DNA of 64,000 nt from Leptasterias polaris (GCA_037783415.1 JAZGTN010000009.1:12896001-12960000), one strand, 5' to 3'. Counted from the first letter of the stretch, positions 1-10,984 are shown. Notes: a model not told the origin generated them from the letters alone. Numbers and translations: made by a program.

Positions 1-305
1 CACATTTATTCCTCACAATTTTCGAATACACATTTGAAAAGTTTACCTTTTTCTGTTCGCAGGCAATGGCATGGAAGACTTTAAACAGTGCTTTCTCGTT
101 GGAATTACTTTCCTCTGTGTCGTGTTCGGTCTCAGCGTGTGTCAATATACTCGTCAGCTGTAATATAATCAAAACATATCACAAGAATATTAATCTTGCC
201 TGGAAAATGAGTTTCATGTTTGACTTACAATTAAACAGGCCCTTTTACACCAGAAGAATTTCCCAGGAAACATTGAATGACTCTTGTAATAGGTATCATC
301 CACTA

Positions 306-455
306 TGAGTCTGGCTGGTAGTGGTAGAGCAGAATGCGCTACCTTTCTAACTTTTTAAGAAGCAATTATGAAGTGCCCTGCTCAAGGGCATAAGTGACAT
401 GACCGGGATTCGAACACCCTCTGCTGCTGACAACACCAGAGGCCCTGTGAATTAG
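306..455 (-). repeat. tRNA-derived SINE fragment, second subfamily
   Basis: Read on minus: GGTCTAATTCACAGGGCC, GTTCGAATCCCGGTCATG, then TTGAGCAGGGCACTTCATAA and GAAAGGTAGCGCATTCTGC. It is a diverged relative of 57760-58110. Confidence 0.6.
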
Positions 456-499
456 ACCGCTTGGCATAAAAAAATATGCAAGTTCGCCTCAAACAAGGC

Positions 500-916
500 T
501 TAAAGGCACTGGACTCCTTTGGTAATTGTCAAAGACCAGTATTCTCACTTGGTGTATCCCAACATATGCATAAAGTAACAAACCTGTGAAAATTTGGGCT
601 CAATTAGTCATCGAAGTTGCAAGAAAATAATGAAAGAAAAAAACACCCTTGATGCACAAATTTGTGTGCTTTCAGATGCCTGAGAAAGGCTTCAGGCCTG
701 AAGTCTTTGCCTGAGAAAGGCTTCAGGCCTGAAGTCTTTTTCAGATTCAATTATTTTAGTGAGAAATTACCTCTTTCTCAAAAACTACGTTACTTCAGAG
801 GGAGTCGTTTCTCAAAATGTGTTATACTATCAACAGCTCTCCGTTGCTCGTTACCAAGTAAGTTTTTATGCTAATATATATTTTGAGTAGTTACCAAACG
901 TGTACAGTGCCTTTAA
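500..916 (+). mobile_element. MITE family A, copy 1
   Basis: Non-autonomous element with ends TTAAAGGCACTGGAC and its reverse complement (GTACAGTGCCTTTAA), flanking TTAA on both sides. Inside it carries an imperfect tandem duplication of about 31 bp (677-738, motif GAAAGGCTTCAGGCCTGAAG) absent from the other copies. Other copies: 14179-14561, 39565-39941, 32341-32731, fragment 45436-45477. Confidence 0.75.
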
Positions 917-2669
917 AGTCACTCTTGGTAAGACGCTACAGGCAGAAAATAGTTAGGATGAAAATAACTCAGGGGAGCTAAAACTAAAAGTAGAAACTGA
1001 TACTCTTCTTATAACAATACATATTGTAGGGGGGGGCATGCACTAAGCAAGGAGTTCCAAAGAGATGCAGTACGTGGAATAAAGTTGTTGGAATGACTTT
1101 TTGTTCTACATCTCAGCAAAGCGAGAGTGTATGGGTGAGAAGAAGCAGAACTGAGAATGTCTTCCCATCTGCTCCACCTTTTCAGGTCAACGGGTTTACA
1201 GCCAGCGCCAGCCAACAAGGTTTCAATCCCAGATCCACTAAAATAATAAATAATCATGCAAATTTATGGGGTATTATGTGGATTAAGCGGATTAGGGAAA
1301 CTGGAACGTTTTAAAGGTCAAATGTCTTAAAAGAGAAGTTGTTCTCAGAAAATATATTAACTTAAGTTTGTGATATTTTTACTTAAAGGGGAACGTTGCC
1401 TTTGAACACGGTCTGCCATTTTGTGGAGTCAAAAATTGCTTCCACCATTATAAAACGTCTTTTCAACCATAATAATTTTATAACAAGCGCTTTTTAAAGA
1501 TCAAAGCACCCAATCCAAATCAACGAGTCCTTTTAAACCAACAAACAACTTCAGTAAAATTGTCAGAGACAACTATTCGTACTAGAACCCACAAAAAACA
1601 AAACTAAGACATGCTTAAGTTGCATGACCCCATTCTTGCCAAAAGAACTTTTTTATTTTATGTTTGTTTGTTCTTCTCTGAACGAATTCTGACAAATGAT
1701 GCTGTTTCAAAAGGAAATACGTCCAGTAACATTTACAAATGTCACAAACAATGCACAAATAATATACATGTAATGGTTTTGACCAAATACAATAATGGTT
1801 TGCAGACAATTGTAGGCGCCAAAAGAGACGCCAAGCAACAAAGCCCCGCTCATAACAAATACGGTTAAATACCGATACCATTCGTAAACGATATCGTTAA
1901 AATTTGAGCCATGCGATTGTTAATTGAACCAGAACGTCATCAATACTTCATACATTCCCGCCTCTCTACTTAATTTTCTCTATATATTATACATGAAGTA
2001 GTCTTACCCCACTTCCCAAACCATAGCACTTGTTAAAATTTCATCAAATTTACAAATGGTTTCAGGTCTAAACGCTCAAAACGCAAAAACAAAATGTCAT
2101 TCAATCCATTTTAGCTCAAGGATTAAATGCCATTACTATACCCTGTTGCAATGGAGCAAAACTTGGGCTTTAAAACATCGACAAGAACGGCAGGAGATCT
2201 CTGCGCAGTTCCTTATAGACTGTGGAAGTCCTGTACGTATCAAAAACGAGAAAACAAGTCGAACTAAGACTATTCATTTGCTAATGAAATCAAATACTCT
2301 TAATATTAAGATTAAGCAAGATCTTTCACTGGTTTGTTATTCCATGTATGGTTGATCACACAAAACATGAACACTACTGTCTGGGACTACCATCAGCTCT
2401 ACCATCCTGTAGAATACCTTTAACAGTCGTCAAACATTTTTTAATGCGTATTGACTGGCTGCGTACAAACAACCTTGATTTAATGACACAATCATCAAGT
2501 ACTACAGAAACATCTTCCTTGCTTCAAGTCCTTCCTTTTAATCACAAAATCGATAACTTTCCATAAATCACAGCTCCTCATATTTCCTCCCTCCAATTTC
2601 CTAAATTTCTCTCCAAGGTTTAATCAAGGAGAAAATTTTTCTCGCGCGTTGACCGTATTTTTTAGCAGG
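917..2669. other. No gene recognised
   Basis: AT-rich intergenic or intronic DNA. Apart from the family B fragment at 1383-1515 and a trace of a family A-like end near 2330-2430 (CATGTATGGTTGATCACACA, also at 33760), I see nothing. Confidence 0.5.
1383..1515. repeat. MITE family B, diverged fragment
   Basis: Starts TTAAAGGGGAACGTTGCC, then the internal block GGTCTGCCATTTTGTGGAGTC and TAACAAGCGCTTTTTA as in 24543-24931, with a large internal deletion. Confidence 0.5.
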
Positions 2670-2850
2670 AACCCGTCGTGTGCATGGTAGACTTGTGGAC
2701 AAGTCGTTAAATGTCTGTCGCGGTGATAGCGGAACGGCTTTCTCGCAATATCCCGCGAGAGGGCTGCTCTGTGCGAGATTATTGCTCTCACGACTGGTCG
2801 CATTTACCGACTTGTGAAACCCGCTGGCGGTTTGTGCACGGCCTATGGCC
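2670..2850 (+). repeat. Fold-back MITE (family K), copy 1
   Basis: Outer complementary blocks GTGCATGGTAGACTTGTGGACAAGTCG and CGACTTGTGAAACCCGCTGG-type surround CTCGCGAGA-rich arms. A related inverted copy is at 9745-9935. Confidence 0.5.
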
Positions 2851-3639
2851 ACTTCAGCCGAATTCGTACGGACGCATCTGATTGGTCAATTTCGTTATAT
2901 CTATGAATATTCAAACTGTAGATGAATATTAAACATCAAATCCTGTACTGGATGGAGTTTTATGTTGCTTTGATCATGCACGATCAAAACCAAACACTGA
3001 GTGGTGAGAGTGATTGTGTTCATGAATATTTTGACACAAGAAAATACGTATTCAAATTATGGGTACAACTTGTAAATAATTACAAAAAATCGAACGTAAG
3101 ATTTTATTTCAGTGTTTGACAGTGCACAGCGTGTGGGGACATGACGTAAAACACACGGGCAAATCGTGTAGCTGCATGCCATGGCGCGCAGAGTTTCTCT
3201 CGGTGGGGCTCAGCATGACGGAAACCCCTACCCTAGCATGCCAAGAGATAGCTGTACCTGGAAGCTCATGAACATGTGGGAGGGGTTAGGGAGCCAGACC
3301 ACCAACTACCTTGTCATTGCGGGTTTGTTAGTCGGTAAACCTCGCTGATCGAATCCGCTGTTTTAAAATCGTTACGTTTCAATGTTCGGTGTACGTTCCT
3401 TTCCCCCGATTTGGAAATTAAATAAGATTTATGTCAATAAATAGGAAAACCACTCTTATATTGACGGTGCAATTAAGTTAAACAATTTGTGAGACAAAAA
3501 CGAGCCCCCCCCCAAAAAAAAAAACAACACACAAAACCAGAGCCCCTGAAGGAACAGGTGAAAAATAAATTACAAATTAAAATGTGAAAAAAACATTCTC
3601 ACTCTGAATTTCTTTTTCCACTCTCGACACACAAAATTC
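2851..3639. other. No gene recognised
   Basis: AT-rich apart from a GC-richer patch at 3120-3360 without coding potential or recognised motif. A poly-C/poly-A run is at 3505-3530. Confidence 0.5.
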
Positions 3640-4320
3640 CAACAAAGTCATTTCGTTTCCTCAAAATATTATATAATTCAATCAAAATATAATTTTGTCA
3701 CATAAAATTATATTTTTTTAAATTTGTAAACAAAGTTGTGTTTTTCTAGGTAGCAAAATAGATTTTTCCTAGAAAATACGTTTTTGTTCCCTCGAACACG
3801 CCTTCTCCACCCGAAATACGATTTTGTTACCCAGAAATACGCGTTTGTTCCCTGAAAGATACGCATTCGTTTCCTCGAAATATGATTTTGTTCGCACAAA
3901 ATATAATTTTGTTCGCTCTAAATATGCTTTCGTTCAATAAAAATAATTTTTTCCACCGAAAGGAGATTTCTTTCCCTGAAAACAAGCTTTCGATTCATCA
4001 AAATACGACTTTGAATTAGTTGCCCGAAACATACTTTCATTCGTCCGAAATATGCTTTCGTTCTATAAAAATATGAATTTTTTCCACCGAAAGGAGATTT
4101 CTTTCCCTAAAAACAAGCGTTTGTTTCATCAAAATACGACTTTGAATTAGTTGCCAGAAATATACGTTCATTCGTCCGAAATATGCTTTCGTTCCCTTAA
4201 TATACGCTCTCGTTCCTTCGCAATGAGATTTTGTTCCCCAAAATTCCTCTTTCGTTCCCTTAAGATAGCTAGCTTTTGTTCCCTTAAGATAGCTTTCGAA
4301 GCCCTGTAGTCCAATCACAC
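3640..4320 (+). repeat. Minisatellite-like array of ~20-21 bp degenerate units
   Basis: Roughly thirty imperfect repeats of the form GAAATACGNTTTNGTTCCCT. Within it a longer block of about 125 bp (with CACCGAAAGGAGATTTCTTTC) is tandemly duplicated (about 3930-4060 and 4061-4185). The open frames across it reading KGTKAY-type repeats are by-products of the array. It abuts the left target repeat of the DIRS-like insertion. Confidence 0.7.
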
Positions 4321-5130
4321 AAATTTGTTAAATTCCCTTGTGTGGTCCGTACGGAGTGATCTCGTACGGTGTACATACCACTTCAGTGCCCGGACTGGGC
4401 ACCAAAATTTGTCGTCTGACTCGGACGAAAAGGACTTGATGTCCGGGACAAAAATGTCCGGAGGCGTAAAAGACGCCGACTGATTCTTTGTAAGGAAGCC
4501 GGCCGAAGGAATTAGGCGGACACCGCCTGGCTCCCAACGGATGTGGCCCGCTTCTACTGACAGAGCGTGCAGTTCACTGCGCCGCCGGGATGTAGCAACC
4601 GCCAACAGGAATGAAACCTTAATGGAGAGTTGCAATAGCGTGGAACAGTCCATTGGTTCGAAGGGGTGTTTTGCCAAAGTCGATAGAACGCTAAAGAGGT
4701 CCCAGGACGGAACTAGTTTGCGTACCGGGGGACGAGTGACGAACATCCCCTTGATCAGTTGGCTGATCGCCCGGTTATCCGAGACGGAAGAACCGTCTGG
4801 GAAGCCCATATGTATTGCGGCGACGGCCGACCGGTAATTTTTTACCGTGCCCGTCGAGAGGCCGCTGTCAAAAAGGTATAAGAGGAAATCCCCAACCTCC
4901 CCTACAGAAGTATTGGGGGGACGGAGGGATTTCCGTCTACACCATTTAAGGAAATGGCGTAGTCGGCTCTCATATACCTTTCTGGTGGAGGCTCGGCGCG
5001 AGTGAGCTGCGACAGTCGCAGCCCGTCGCGAAAGGCCTGCTGAGCGGAGGGATCTCGTGATAGTACCCAACAGGTCAGGTGAAGATCCCCCGGAGCCGAG
5101 TGAATCCTCCCCGAGCTGGGCTGATATAGG
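4315..5130 (-). pseudogene. Tyrosine recombinase of DIRS-like element, C-terminally truncated
   Basis: Recombinase domain in a frame different from RT-RNase H and overlapping its end; the start is uncertain (upstream part of this frame is a shadow of pol). It has the SAM-like core-binding domain (STRKVYESRLRHFLKWCRRK ... TGTVKNYRSAVAAIHMGF) and the first catalytic Arg in VATSRRRSELHAL. The frame then continues to ALKWYVHRTRSLRTDH and breaks at the 18-bp repeat (4342). The HxxR motif and nucleophilic Tyr are missing. The final residues before the stop come from flanking DNA. The protein could not catalyse strand exchange. Confidence 0.85.
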
Positions 5131-7121
5131 ATATCCGCTCGCCTCGGTAGGATCACCGGGCAGTGAACCAGGAGCCTGATGATCCGGGGAAACCACGGCT
5201 GGCGGGGCCAGAACGGGGCTATGAGGAGGACTCGGCAGTCCTCCTGCTCGATCTTGGTCAGCACCCGAGAAATGAGGGAGATGGGCGGGAACGCATAGGC
5301 CAATAGGCCGTCCCACTGCACTGCCAGTGCGTCGATCTGCCACGCGTTGGGGTCTGGACCCCTTGCGCAGTAAACCGGCAGCTGGTTGTTCGCATGGGAG
5401 GCGAACAAGTCCACGTGGGGCCGGTCGATCAGTTGGAAGAGCGACCGGGCCACTTGCGGGAGCAGAGACCACTCCGTCGGGGCGATCCAGCCCCTGGAGA
5501 GAGCGTCGGCTGTGACGTTCTCTATGCCCGCGATGTGGACTGCCGACAGTGCTATCTCGTGGCGTATGCACCAAAGGACGAGGACCCACGTCAGTGCACA
5601 CAGCCGGCCCGACCGAGTACCCCCCTGGTGATTGATGTAAGCCACCACCGTGGCATTGTCGCATCTCACCAGGACCGCTCGTCCTTTGACGTCTGCTTGG
5701 AAATGTTGCAGTGCGTTGGAGACTGCCAACATTTCCAAGACGTTGATGTGGGACGACTGGTGTTCGGGACCCCATACACCTGCGACCTCTTTCGGGTGTA
5801 GGGTCGCCCCCCATCCGTGTAGCGACGCGTCGGTAGTGACTGTCACTAACGGACGGGGCGGGCGGAAGGCGCGGCCCTGCGCGATGTTCGCCTCGGCTAG
5901 CCACCAACGAAGGTGGGGGACCAGCCATGGCGTAGTGGGCACCGGATGGTGGATAGGATGCCGGATGGGCTTGTAGACAGAGAGCAGGTGAAGCTGAATA
6001 GGCCTCATCCTCAGCCTGCAAAAGTCTACCAAATCCACCATGCTGGCCATAAGGCCCAACAGCCTGAGCCAGGCCAGAGCCGGAGCCACCACCGCTGGGA
6101 GGAAGAGGGAGACGCACTGTCGAAGGTTCGACAGACGGTCTTCCGAAGGGCGGGCCAGCCCCCTGCGAAGGTCGAGACACGCACCCAAAAAGGTGGGGAC
6201 CTGCGAGGGGGTGGGGTGCGATTTCTCGGCGTTGATGATGAATCCGAGGTCGGACCCCAGTATGGTCCTCAGCGTCTCCATACGGAAACGCTTCGGACGT
6301 ATGAATTTGTTGAGGGGCTTTAGATTCAAAATCGGGCGCCAAACGCCAGCCTCCTTCTTGGGTGTCAAGAAGAAAACTGACATGAAGCCCGTCCGAGCCC
6401 CCGATCGGGGGACGATCCGCACCGCCCGCTTCTGGAGGAGAGTGTTGATCTCCGCCTCGAGAGCGCGGCGCTTTGACATGTCGGACGGGACAGGTGTCGG
6501 CCGATTGAGCATGTCCGACGGGGGGGTTCTCGTAAACTCGAGCGCGTAACCGCGGCTGATCGTTTCGAGAACCCACCCGTCGGAGGTAACCTGGCCCCAG
6601 GACCCCATAAACTCCTGAATGCGGCCTCCCACGGGTCCGTCGGCGGGAGGTCGCCAGGAGGCCAGCCCATCACTTGCGCCACGCCCCCGTATATCGGGGG
6701 GTGGGCGCACGGAAACCGCGGCCCGACTGGGCACGTTGTTGTCCGGGTTGGGGCTGCGTGAAGTGTGGGCCGGCGGTGTTATCGGTACGGCCACGAAAGC
6801 TGCCCCGGGTCGCCTTTTGCGGGCGGCGTCGTGGGATGGTAAAGGCCGTCTGCTTCCTCGCCCTACCCGCGGCTTTGGGGGCCGGGGGTTGAGGCTTCTT
6901 GAGGTTGATTTTATCCGTGGCCTTGAGGCGTTTAGCCTCGGCCTCCATGGATTCCTGGAACTGTCCCGCAAACAAATCCGGCCCTGAGAGTGGGAGATCA
7001 TCGAGGCGCTTACGCGCCCCCGGTGATGGGAGAAACAGCGCATCGAGCACGTTGGCTCGGCGCGTTGTAGTCGCCAGGGTCGACACTCTGGTGAACTGGT
7101 CCAAGACGGACCGTAGACCAT
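4902..7121 (-). pseudogene. RT-RNase H polyprotein of DIRS-like element, RT palm deleted
   Basis: Open frame of 739 residues; the part before about residue 170 lies inside the gag frame and may not be translated. RT fingers are clear (SVFFLTPKKEAGVWRPILNL, then PKRFRMETLR). The frame then passes directly to LGFIINAEKSHPTPSQV, which normally follows the YxDD box. The palm with the metal-binding Asp residues is therefore absent, an in-frame loss of very roughly 130-140 residues at about 6250. RNase H follows, with TTDASLHGWGATL, the NVLEMLAVSNAL Glu region and CDNATVVAYINHQGG. After it comes a DIRS-type segment (VDLFASHANNQLPVY ... FPPISLISRVL). The DIRS/PAT assignment rests on this segment and on the overlapping recombinase. 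Confidence 0.85.
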
Positions 7122-8928
7122 TGTCCAGACAGTGGAGGGCAGCCACCATCATATCGGCTGGCACCACTGAATCTTCCTCACATCCCAGTGCCAGATACTC
7201 GGAGAGTAGCAGGAGGAAGGAGGTAGCACGCATGCCCATGCGTGCCGAACGGTCCATCTTCCGGGCGACGTCTTCCAACTTCCCGCGGGTCTTGTCCGCA
7301 AACGGGAGTTTGGAGGACGCCGATCCTCTGTCGGCGGCTAATTTGTCGGTGGCCGAGTCCGGCAGGGCGGGGGTGGCAAAGTACTTTTTGTAATCCCGAT
7401 CGGGGAAACGGTAGTACGGCTCCATACGTTTGGAGAATGGGGCCCATGTTTTCGCACCCATCACCCCGTCCATTCGGTCAACACACACGCGATCCAAGGG
7501 CATCACAGGGAAGGCCTTGGGCGCTTCAGCCGGACCCGATCTCCTAATGAACGATTGATGTTCCGGAGGAGGGGGTTCGGGGTCAGCGGGGAGTTCGAGG
7601 ACTCTTATCATGTCCCTCTGGACTAGACGCAGTTCGGTCTCGGAGATCGAAAGGCGCTGGACAGAGTGGACTAACTCGGCGTCTTCCTCGGCCGAGTTGG
7701 CCGAGTCAGGGGGCCGAGATGCCTCCGAACCATACACCGCTGGTGAGATGGCACCGTCACGGTGTTCCGATGAGCCGTGATCCGACTCAAAGGACGCCGA
7801 CGGGTGCAGGCTGATGCCTGGCGGGGATGCTATCATGCGGGGGGCCGTGCGTGGCACTACCCGCTGGTCTGCAGTCACGCGCCCCTGGCCGTGGTGACCG
7901 GCGGGCGGGGGCTGCCGGCCTGGGGGGGACTCCGGAGCACGGCTAGCCGTGTGTGGTAGGCTCCGTTGGCCCGGCGTCATCCAGCCGTGGTCATAGTGAC
8001 TAAGGGGCACCTGTGAGGTGACCGAGTCAGGGGGGCCTTGTCCCCGGCCCGAAATTGAGGCGGCCAGAGTGTGAAAGGCCTCCAGAAAATCATCACGGGA
8101 GATCGGGTCCCCACCCCTGTTGCGTTTAGCACGGTGGGACCGTCCCGGGGACCCGCTCGAGCTCGAAGATGAACGACGAGAACGGCGGGCCTTTTTGCTC
8201 TTCTTTTTCTTGGAAGAGCGTCGGGTGGACTCCGAGGAAGCCTCAGAGGTCACCTGGGTCACGGGGATGCCCGAGCAGCGGGAAAAACCCGCTGTGGAGG
8301 GCTGGCTCCCGGGGAGTATCGCCCCAAGGGGGCCCCATGGGACCTGTTCCCCGTGCCCAATGGCCTGGGCGGCCGACAGTGCCCCAAGCCCGATGGCGTA
8401 GGCAGGCGCTGTGCGGTCGAGGCAGCCGTACAAGAGCCCGTCCCTAGGCACCGCGGAATTCACGATGGCATCGGGAGGGTCTGGGCGCATTGAGCCGTGG
8501 AGGGGTATTATTCCCTCTGGCTGTAAATGCTCCAAAGAGGGGGCTTTTATAGCTCCGTGGTCAGTCATGGTGGGCTCTGCAACCGAGTCACGCTTGACTG
8601 ACCGCCCTCTTTTGGGTACAGCCGCGGTATCCGACAACTTCTTTGTCTTAATACCGGGGCGTTTCCCCTTCGGTTGGGTGGACCCATTCACGCTGGTCGG
8701 AGACGATGGGGCCGCAAGGTCCCTCGCTCGGCCAATGGGTCCCTCAGCTCCGCCAGCCGGTAGTGGCTGGGGGAGCTGATCGGGGGATTGCAGCCGCGGT
8801 GACGACGTGTCGCCGGTGCAAATCCCCGAGGGCTCGGGCTGTCCCGGTGGAACGCAAGTCCCTCCGGTTCTGACACGCCCTGTCCTCCCCAACTTCTTAG
8901 AATTACTCATTCTACACTCACTACACAA
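6670..8928 (-). CDS. Gag-like protein of DIRS-like element
   Basis: Open frame of 752 residues, first ORF of the retroelement. The ATG at 8928 or the in-frame ATG seven codons later (MSNSKKLGR) could be the start. The N-terminal half is Pro/Ser/Gly-rich and low in complexity. A highly basic Ser/Lys/Arg tract lies about one-third in (STRRSSKKKKSKKARR). The C-terminal half has a conserved-looking helical region (about residues 480-670) and a final Arg/Gly-rich tail that could bind nucleic acid. No zinc knuckle was seen. The role as a capsid-like protein is inferred from position and composition. It overlaps the next ORF by about 450 nt in another frame, so pol is probably expressed by frameshift or internal start. 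Confidence 0.65.
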   Translation of the reverse strand: MCSECRMSNSKKLGRTGRVRTGGTCVPPGQPEPSGICTGDTSSPRLQSPDQLPQPLPAGGAEGPIGRARDLAAPSSPTSVNGSTQPKGKRPGIKTKKLSDTAAVPKRGRSVKRDSVAEPTMTDHGAIKAPSLEHLQPEGIIPLHGSMRPDPPDAIVNSAVPRDGLLYGCLDRTAPAYAIGLGALSAAQAIGHGEQVPWGPLGAILPGSQPSTAGFSRCSGIPVTQVTSEASSESTRRSSKKKKSKKARRSRRSSSSSSGSPGRSHRAKRNRGGDPISRDDFLEAFHTLAASISGRGQGPPDSVTSQVPLSHYDHGWMTPGQRSLPHTASRAPESPPGRQPPPAGHHGQGRVTADQRVVPRTAPRMIASPPGISLHPSASFESDHGSSEHRDGAISPAVYGSEASRPPDSANSAEEDAELVHSVQRLSISETELRLVQRDMIRVLELPADPEPPPPEHQSFIRRSGPAEAPKAFPVMPLDRVCVDRMDGVMGAKTWAPFSKRMEPYYRFPDRDYKKYFATPALPDSATDKLAADRGSASSKLPFADKTRGKLEDVARKMDRSARMGMRATSFLLLLSEYLALGCEEDSVVPADMMVAALHCLDNGLRSVLDQFTRVSTLATTTRRANVLDALFLPSPGARKRLDDLPLSGPDLFAGQFQESMEAEAKRLKATDKINLKKPQPPAPKAAGRARKQTAFTIPRRRPQKATRGSFRGRTDNTAGPHFTQPQPGQQRAQSGRGFRAPTPRYTGAWRK

Positions 8929-9230
8929 CTACACACAACTCTACAAACTGTAGTTTAACTATATTTTATTTGAAACAAGCTTTCTCGAAGCAGTAAGCAC
9001 GTAAATTTAATGAAATTTAATGAAATTTCTTTACGTGGCTTAAACTCACATGTAACCTGTGCCTGCGCTAAGAGAAAAAGAGGAAGCTGACGTAGTGCGC
9101 ATGTCGCAGGGCGTCGGGGTCGGACACCAGAGGGCGCTATTGTGTGTAAAACTCTTAGCCTTTTGCCTGCCGGCATAGGGAACAATGCAATTGTAGTATT
9201 CGCTCTACAGGTAAGTAGAGTGAAGTAGAC
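8929..9230 (-). other. 5' leader of DIRS-like element
   Basis: Non-coding sequence between the putative upstream target repeat and the gag ATG. It contains a small direct repeat (AATTTAATGAAATTTAATG at about 9004) and no recognisable promoter motif. It presumably holds the 5' untranslated region and any terminal repeat, but no matching 3' terminus is present to test this. Confidence 0.45.
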
Positions 9231-9248
9231 TTGTTAAATTCCCTTGTG

Positions 9249-9385
9249 AGGGGCGACTATGAGAGGGGACGAGTTTGTTGTCAGGGGCGACTTTGCTAGG
9301 GGCGACTTTGTAGTTGGTGACTTTGTACATGTGTTTTTTGAAATTGGCGACTTTGCTAGGGGGGCGAGTTGACTGGTTTCCGTGT
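9249..9385 (-). repeat. GGGCGACTTTG repeat fragment
   Basis: About seven degenerate copies of GGGGCGACTTTGT, ending in GGCGAGTTGACTGGTTTCC. It is the same array and exit sequence as the arms of 58217-60258, here as a single end next to the DIRS-like insertion. Confidence 0.6.
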
Positions 9386-9744
9386 CTGTTGTTTATACAC
9401 ACTTAATACACACAATCACTGTAGAACACATCGGGTTAAATGATTGGAGCGATCAGTAACTATTCACGGAAGGCATTATTTATTTTTATGAGGCAAAACA
9501 CACATCTTAAACAATTATTATAATAATGAATTTTAAGATAAGTTTACTTTATTTCTTTAGTTACTAAATTAATGAAGGAGTTAACACCCACAAAACACAC
9601 CCACAGATGTCTCAAGCGCAAACATTCAGTACATTTACAGTAACTAAAATTACTACTACCCTTAGATAAAATGGACTCGTCTTCATGATCGTCGCTACAG
9701 CAACCGTAATGTACACTGCGTTCGTACATGAATAAATGAATATG

Positions 9745-9935
9745 AACCGCCGGCGGGTTTCACAAGTCGTTAATGACGAAGAAGAGTTGGCAGCCAGCAA
9801 CTTCGCGCGAGAGCAGTGATCTCGCGAGAGCATTCTTTTACGAGACAGCACCAGATGCGACTCGACTCACCGCGACCATCATTAACGACTTGTCAACAAG
9901 TCTATGTGCATGGCGGACCAACAATGATGTGCCTA
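9745..9935 (-). repeat. Fold-back MITE (family K), copy 2
   Basis: CCGGCGGGTTTCACAAGTCG at the left and ACGACTTGTCAACAAGTC ... GTGCATGGCGG at the right. The centre has TCTCGCGAGA, as in 2670-2850. Confidence 0.5.
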
Positions 9936-10685
9936 ATTGTTCAGCGCAATGAAAGAGCAAGAGCGAAGTTGTTAAGCTCGTTTGTTCAATATTTCAATAT
10001 CTTCAAGGATAAATTGTCAAGTGTTTAATTTAGCCAGTCAATGGATAGTCGATTCACAGTGAACCATGCGACAGTGGCATTGCTGTTACTGTTTCCATAA
10101 GAATTGTTGTTCTTATTCGAGGTAAAATTCAGGATTGTTTCTAACCGAAACAACAAATTGCTATACACTCAGAAAATGAATGGTAAACAAAAGTTATGTT
10201 AAGTAACGTTGAGTAAGAAAATATTTAATTTAAGTGACATGAAGCAAATGTAAACTGAAGATGAGGTCGAGTTTCCTAATTCAAATCAAGGAGTCTACAA
10301 GACACACAGACGCCCCTCTGACTAACATCATGACATGAGGTACTTGTTAACTAAAGATGAGCTTGAGTTTCTAAGTTCAAACCAGGGAGTCTACAAGACA
10401 CCGACAAAATAAAACGAAACATTTGTGTAATTGAAAAATAGCACGTTTTGTGAGTAAAACGGGCAATTTACATGAGTTGTGAAAAAGTTCATAAATCGAA
10501 ACTAGTTTTAACATATATTACCCAATAATTTAGTAAACAAAACTACCCGATATTACCTGTTGGGATAAAGTTTTACCCTAATACGTATTAGGTTCACCTG
10601 CTACATATAAAACAGGGTAGTATTTTACACATGCTGTGTAATCTTTTCTCTGTGTGTTACGTGCAGTCTGAAAGCCAACTGAATA
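9936..10685. other. No gene; short direct repeat
   Basis: A direct repeat of about 50 bp (GAGTTTCCTAATTCAAATCA ... GGAGTCTACAAGACAC at 10256-10303 and again at 10346-10400). Otherwise nothing is recognised. Confidence 0.45.
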
Positions 10686-10792
10686 TTAAAGGGACACGTT
10701 GCCTTGGATCGGGCGAGTTGGTCTATCAAAAGCGTTGGTAACCGTATTTTTATAGACCAACTCGCCCGATCCAAGGCAACGTGTCCCTTTAA
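10686..10792. mobile_element. MITE family B, 107-bp deletion derivative
   Basis: Only the outer ends remain (TTAAAGGGACACGTTGCC ... GGCAACGTGTCCCTTTAA) with a short middle. Both TTAA flanks are intact. Confidence 0.75.
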
Positions 10793-10984
10793 GTTAACAC
10801 CGATCCTTCGAATAAATTTGATAACGTTTAAGGAAATATTTTTTCGTCATACGTCACCGTTGCTTATTTTGACTGCCAAGAAATTTAAATAAGCCTTATA
10901 ATATGAAAATGCCAAAAATATAAAACAATTCATAAACCATTTTGTAAATTTACTGCCGAATTTGATGGAAGTTACACAGTATCA

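Larger units (their letters stand above)
4325..9248 (-). mobile_element. DIRS/PAT-like tyrosine-recombinase retroelement, defective copy
   Basis: A 4.9-kb insertion read on the minus strand. It is bounded by an 18-bp direct repeat, TTGTTAAATTCCCTTGTG, at 4325-4342 and 9231-9248. In reading order it holds a 5' leader (9230-8929), a gag-like ORF, an RT-RNase H ORF and a tyrosine recombinase ORF. The last two overlap in different frames, as in DIRS-group elements. Base composition is markedly GC-richer than the AT-rich surroundings. The copy is defective: the RT palm is missing and the recombinase stops before its second catalytic half. No terminal inverted repeat or internal complementary region was seen, consistent with loss of the 3' end. 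Confidence 0.85.

Noticed and set aside
4037..4318. 93-residue frame of KGTKAY-type repeats
   Set aside because: By-product of the 20-21 bp minisatellite; no start context or homology.
3640..4320. CRISPR-like array
   Set aside because: Units are degenerate, vary in length, lack spacers of constant size, and the DNA is animal.
5327..8779. Many plus-strand open frames of 60-170 residues across the DIRS-like element
   Set aside because: Antisense shadows of the GC-rich gag and pol frames.
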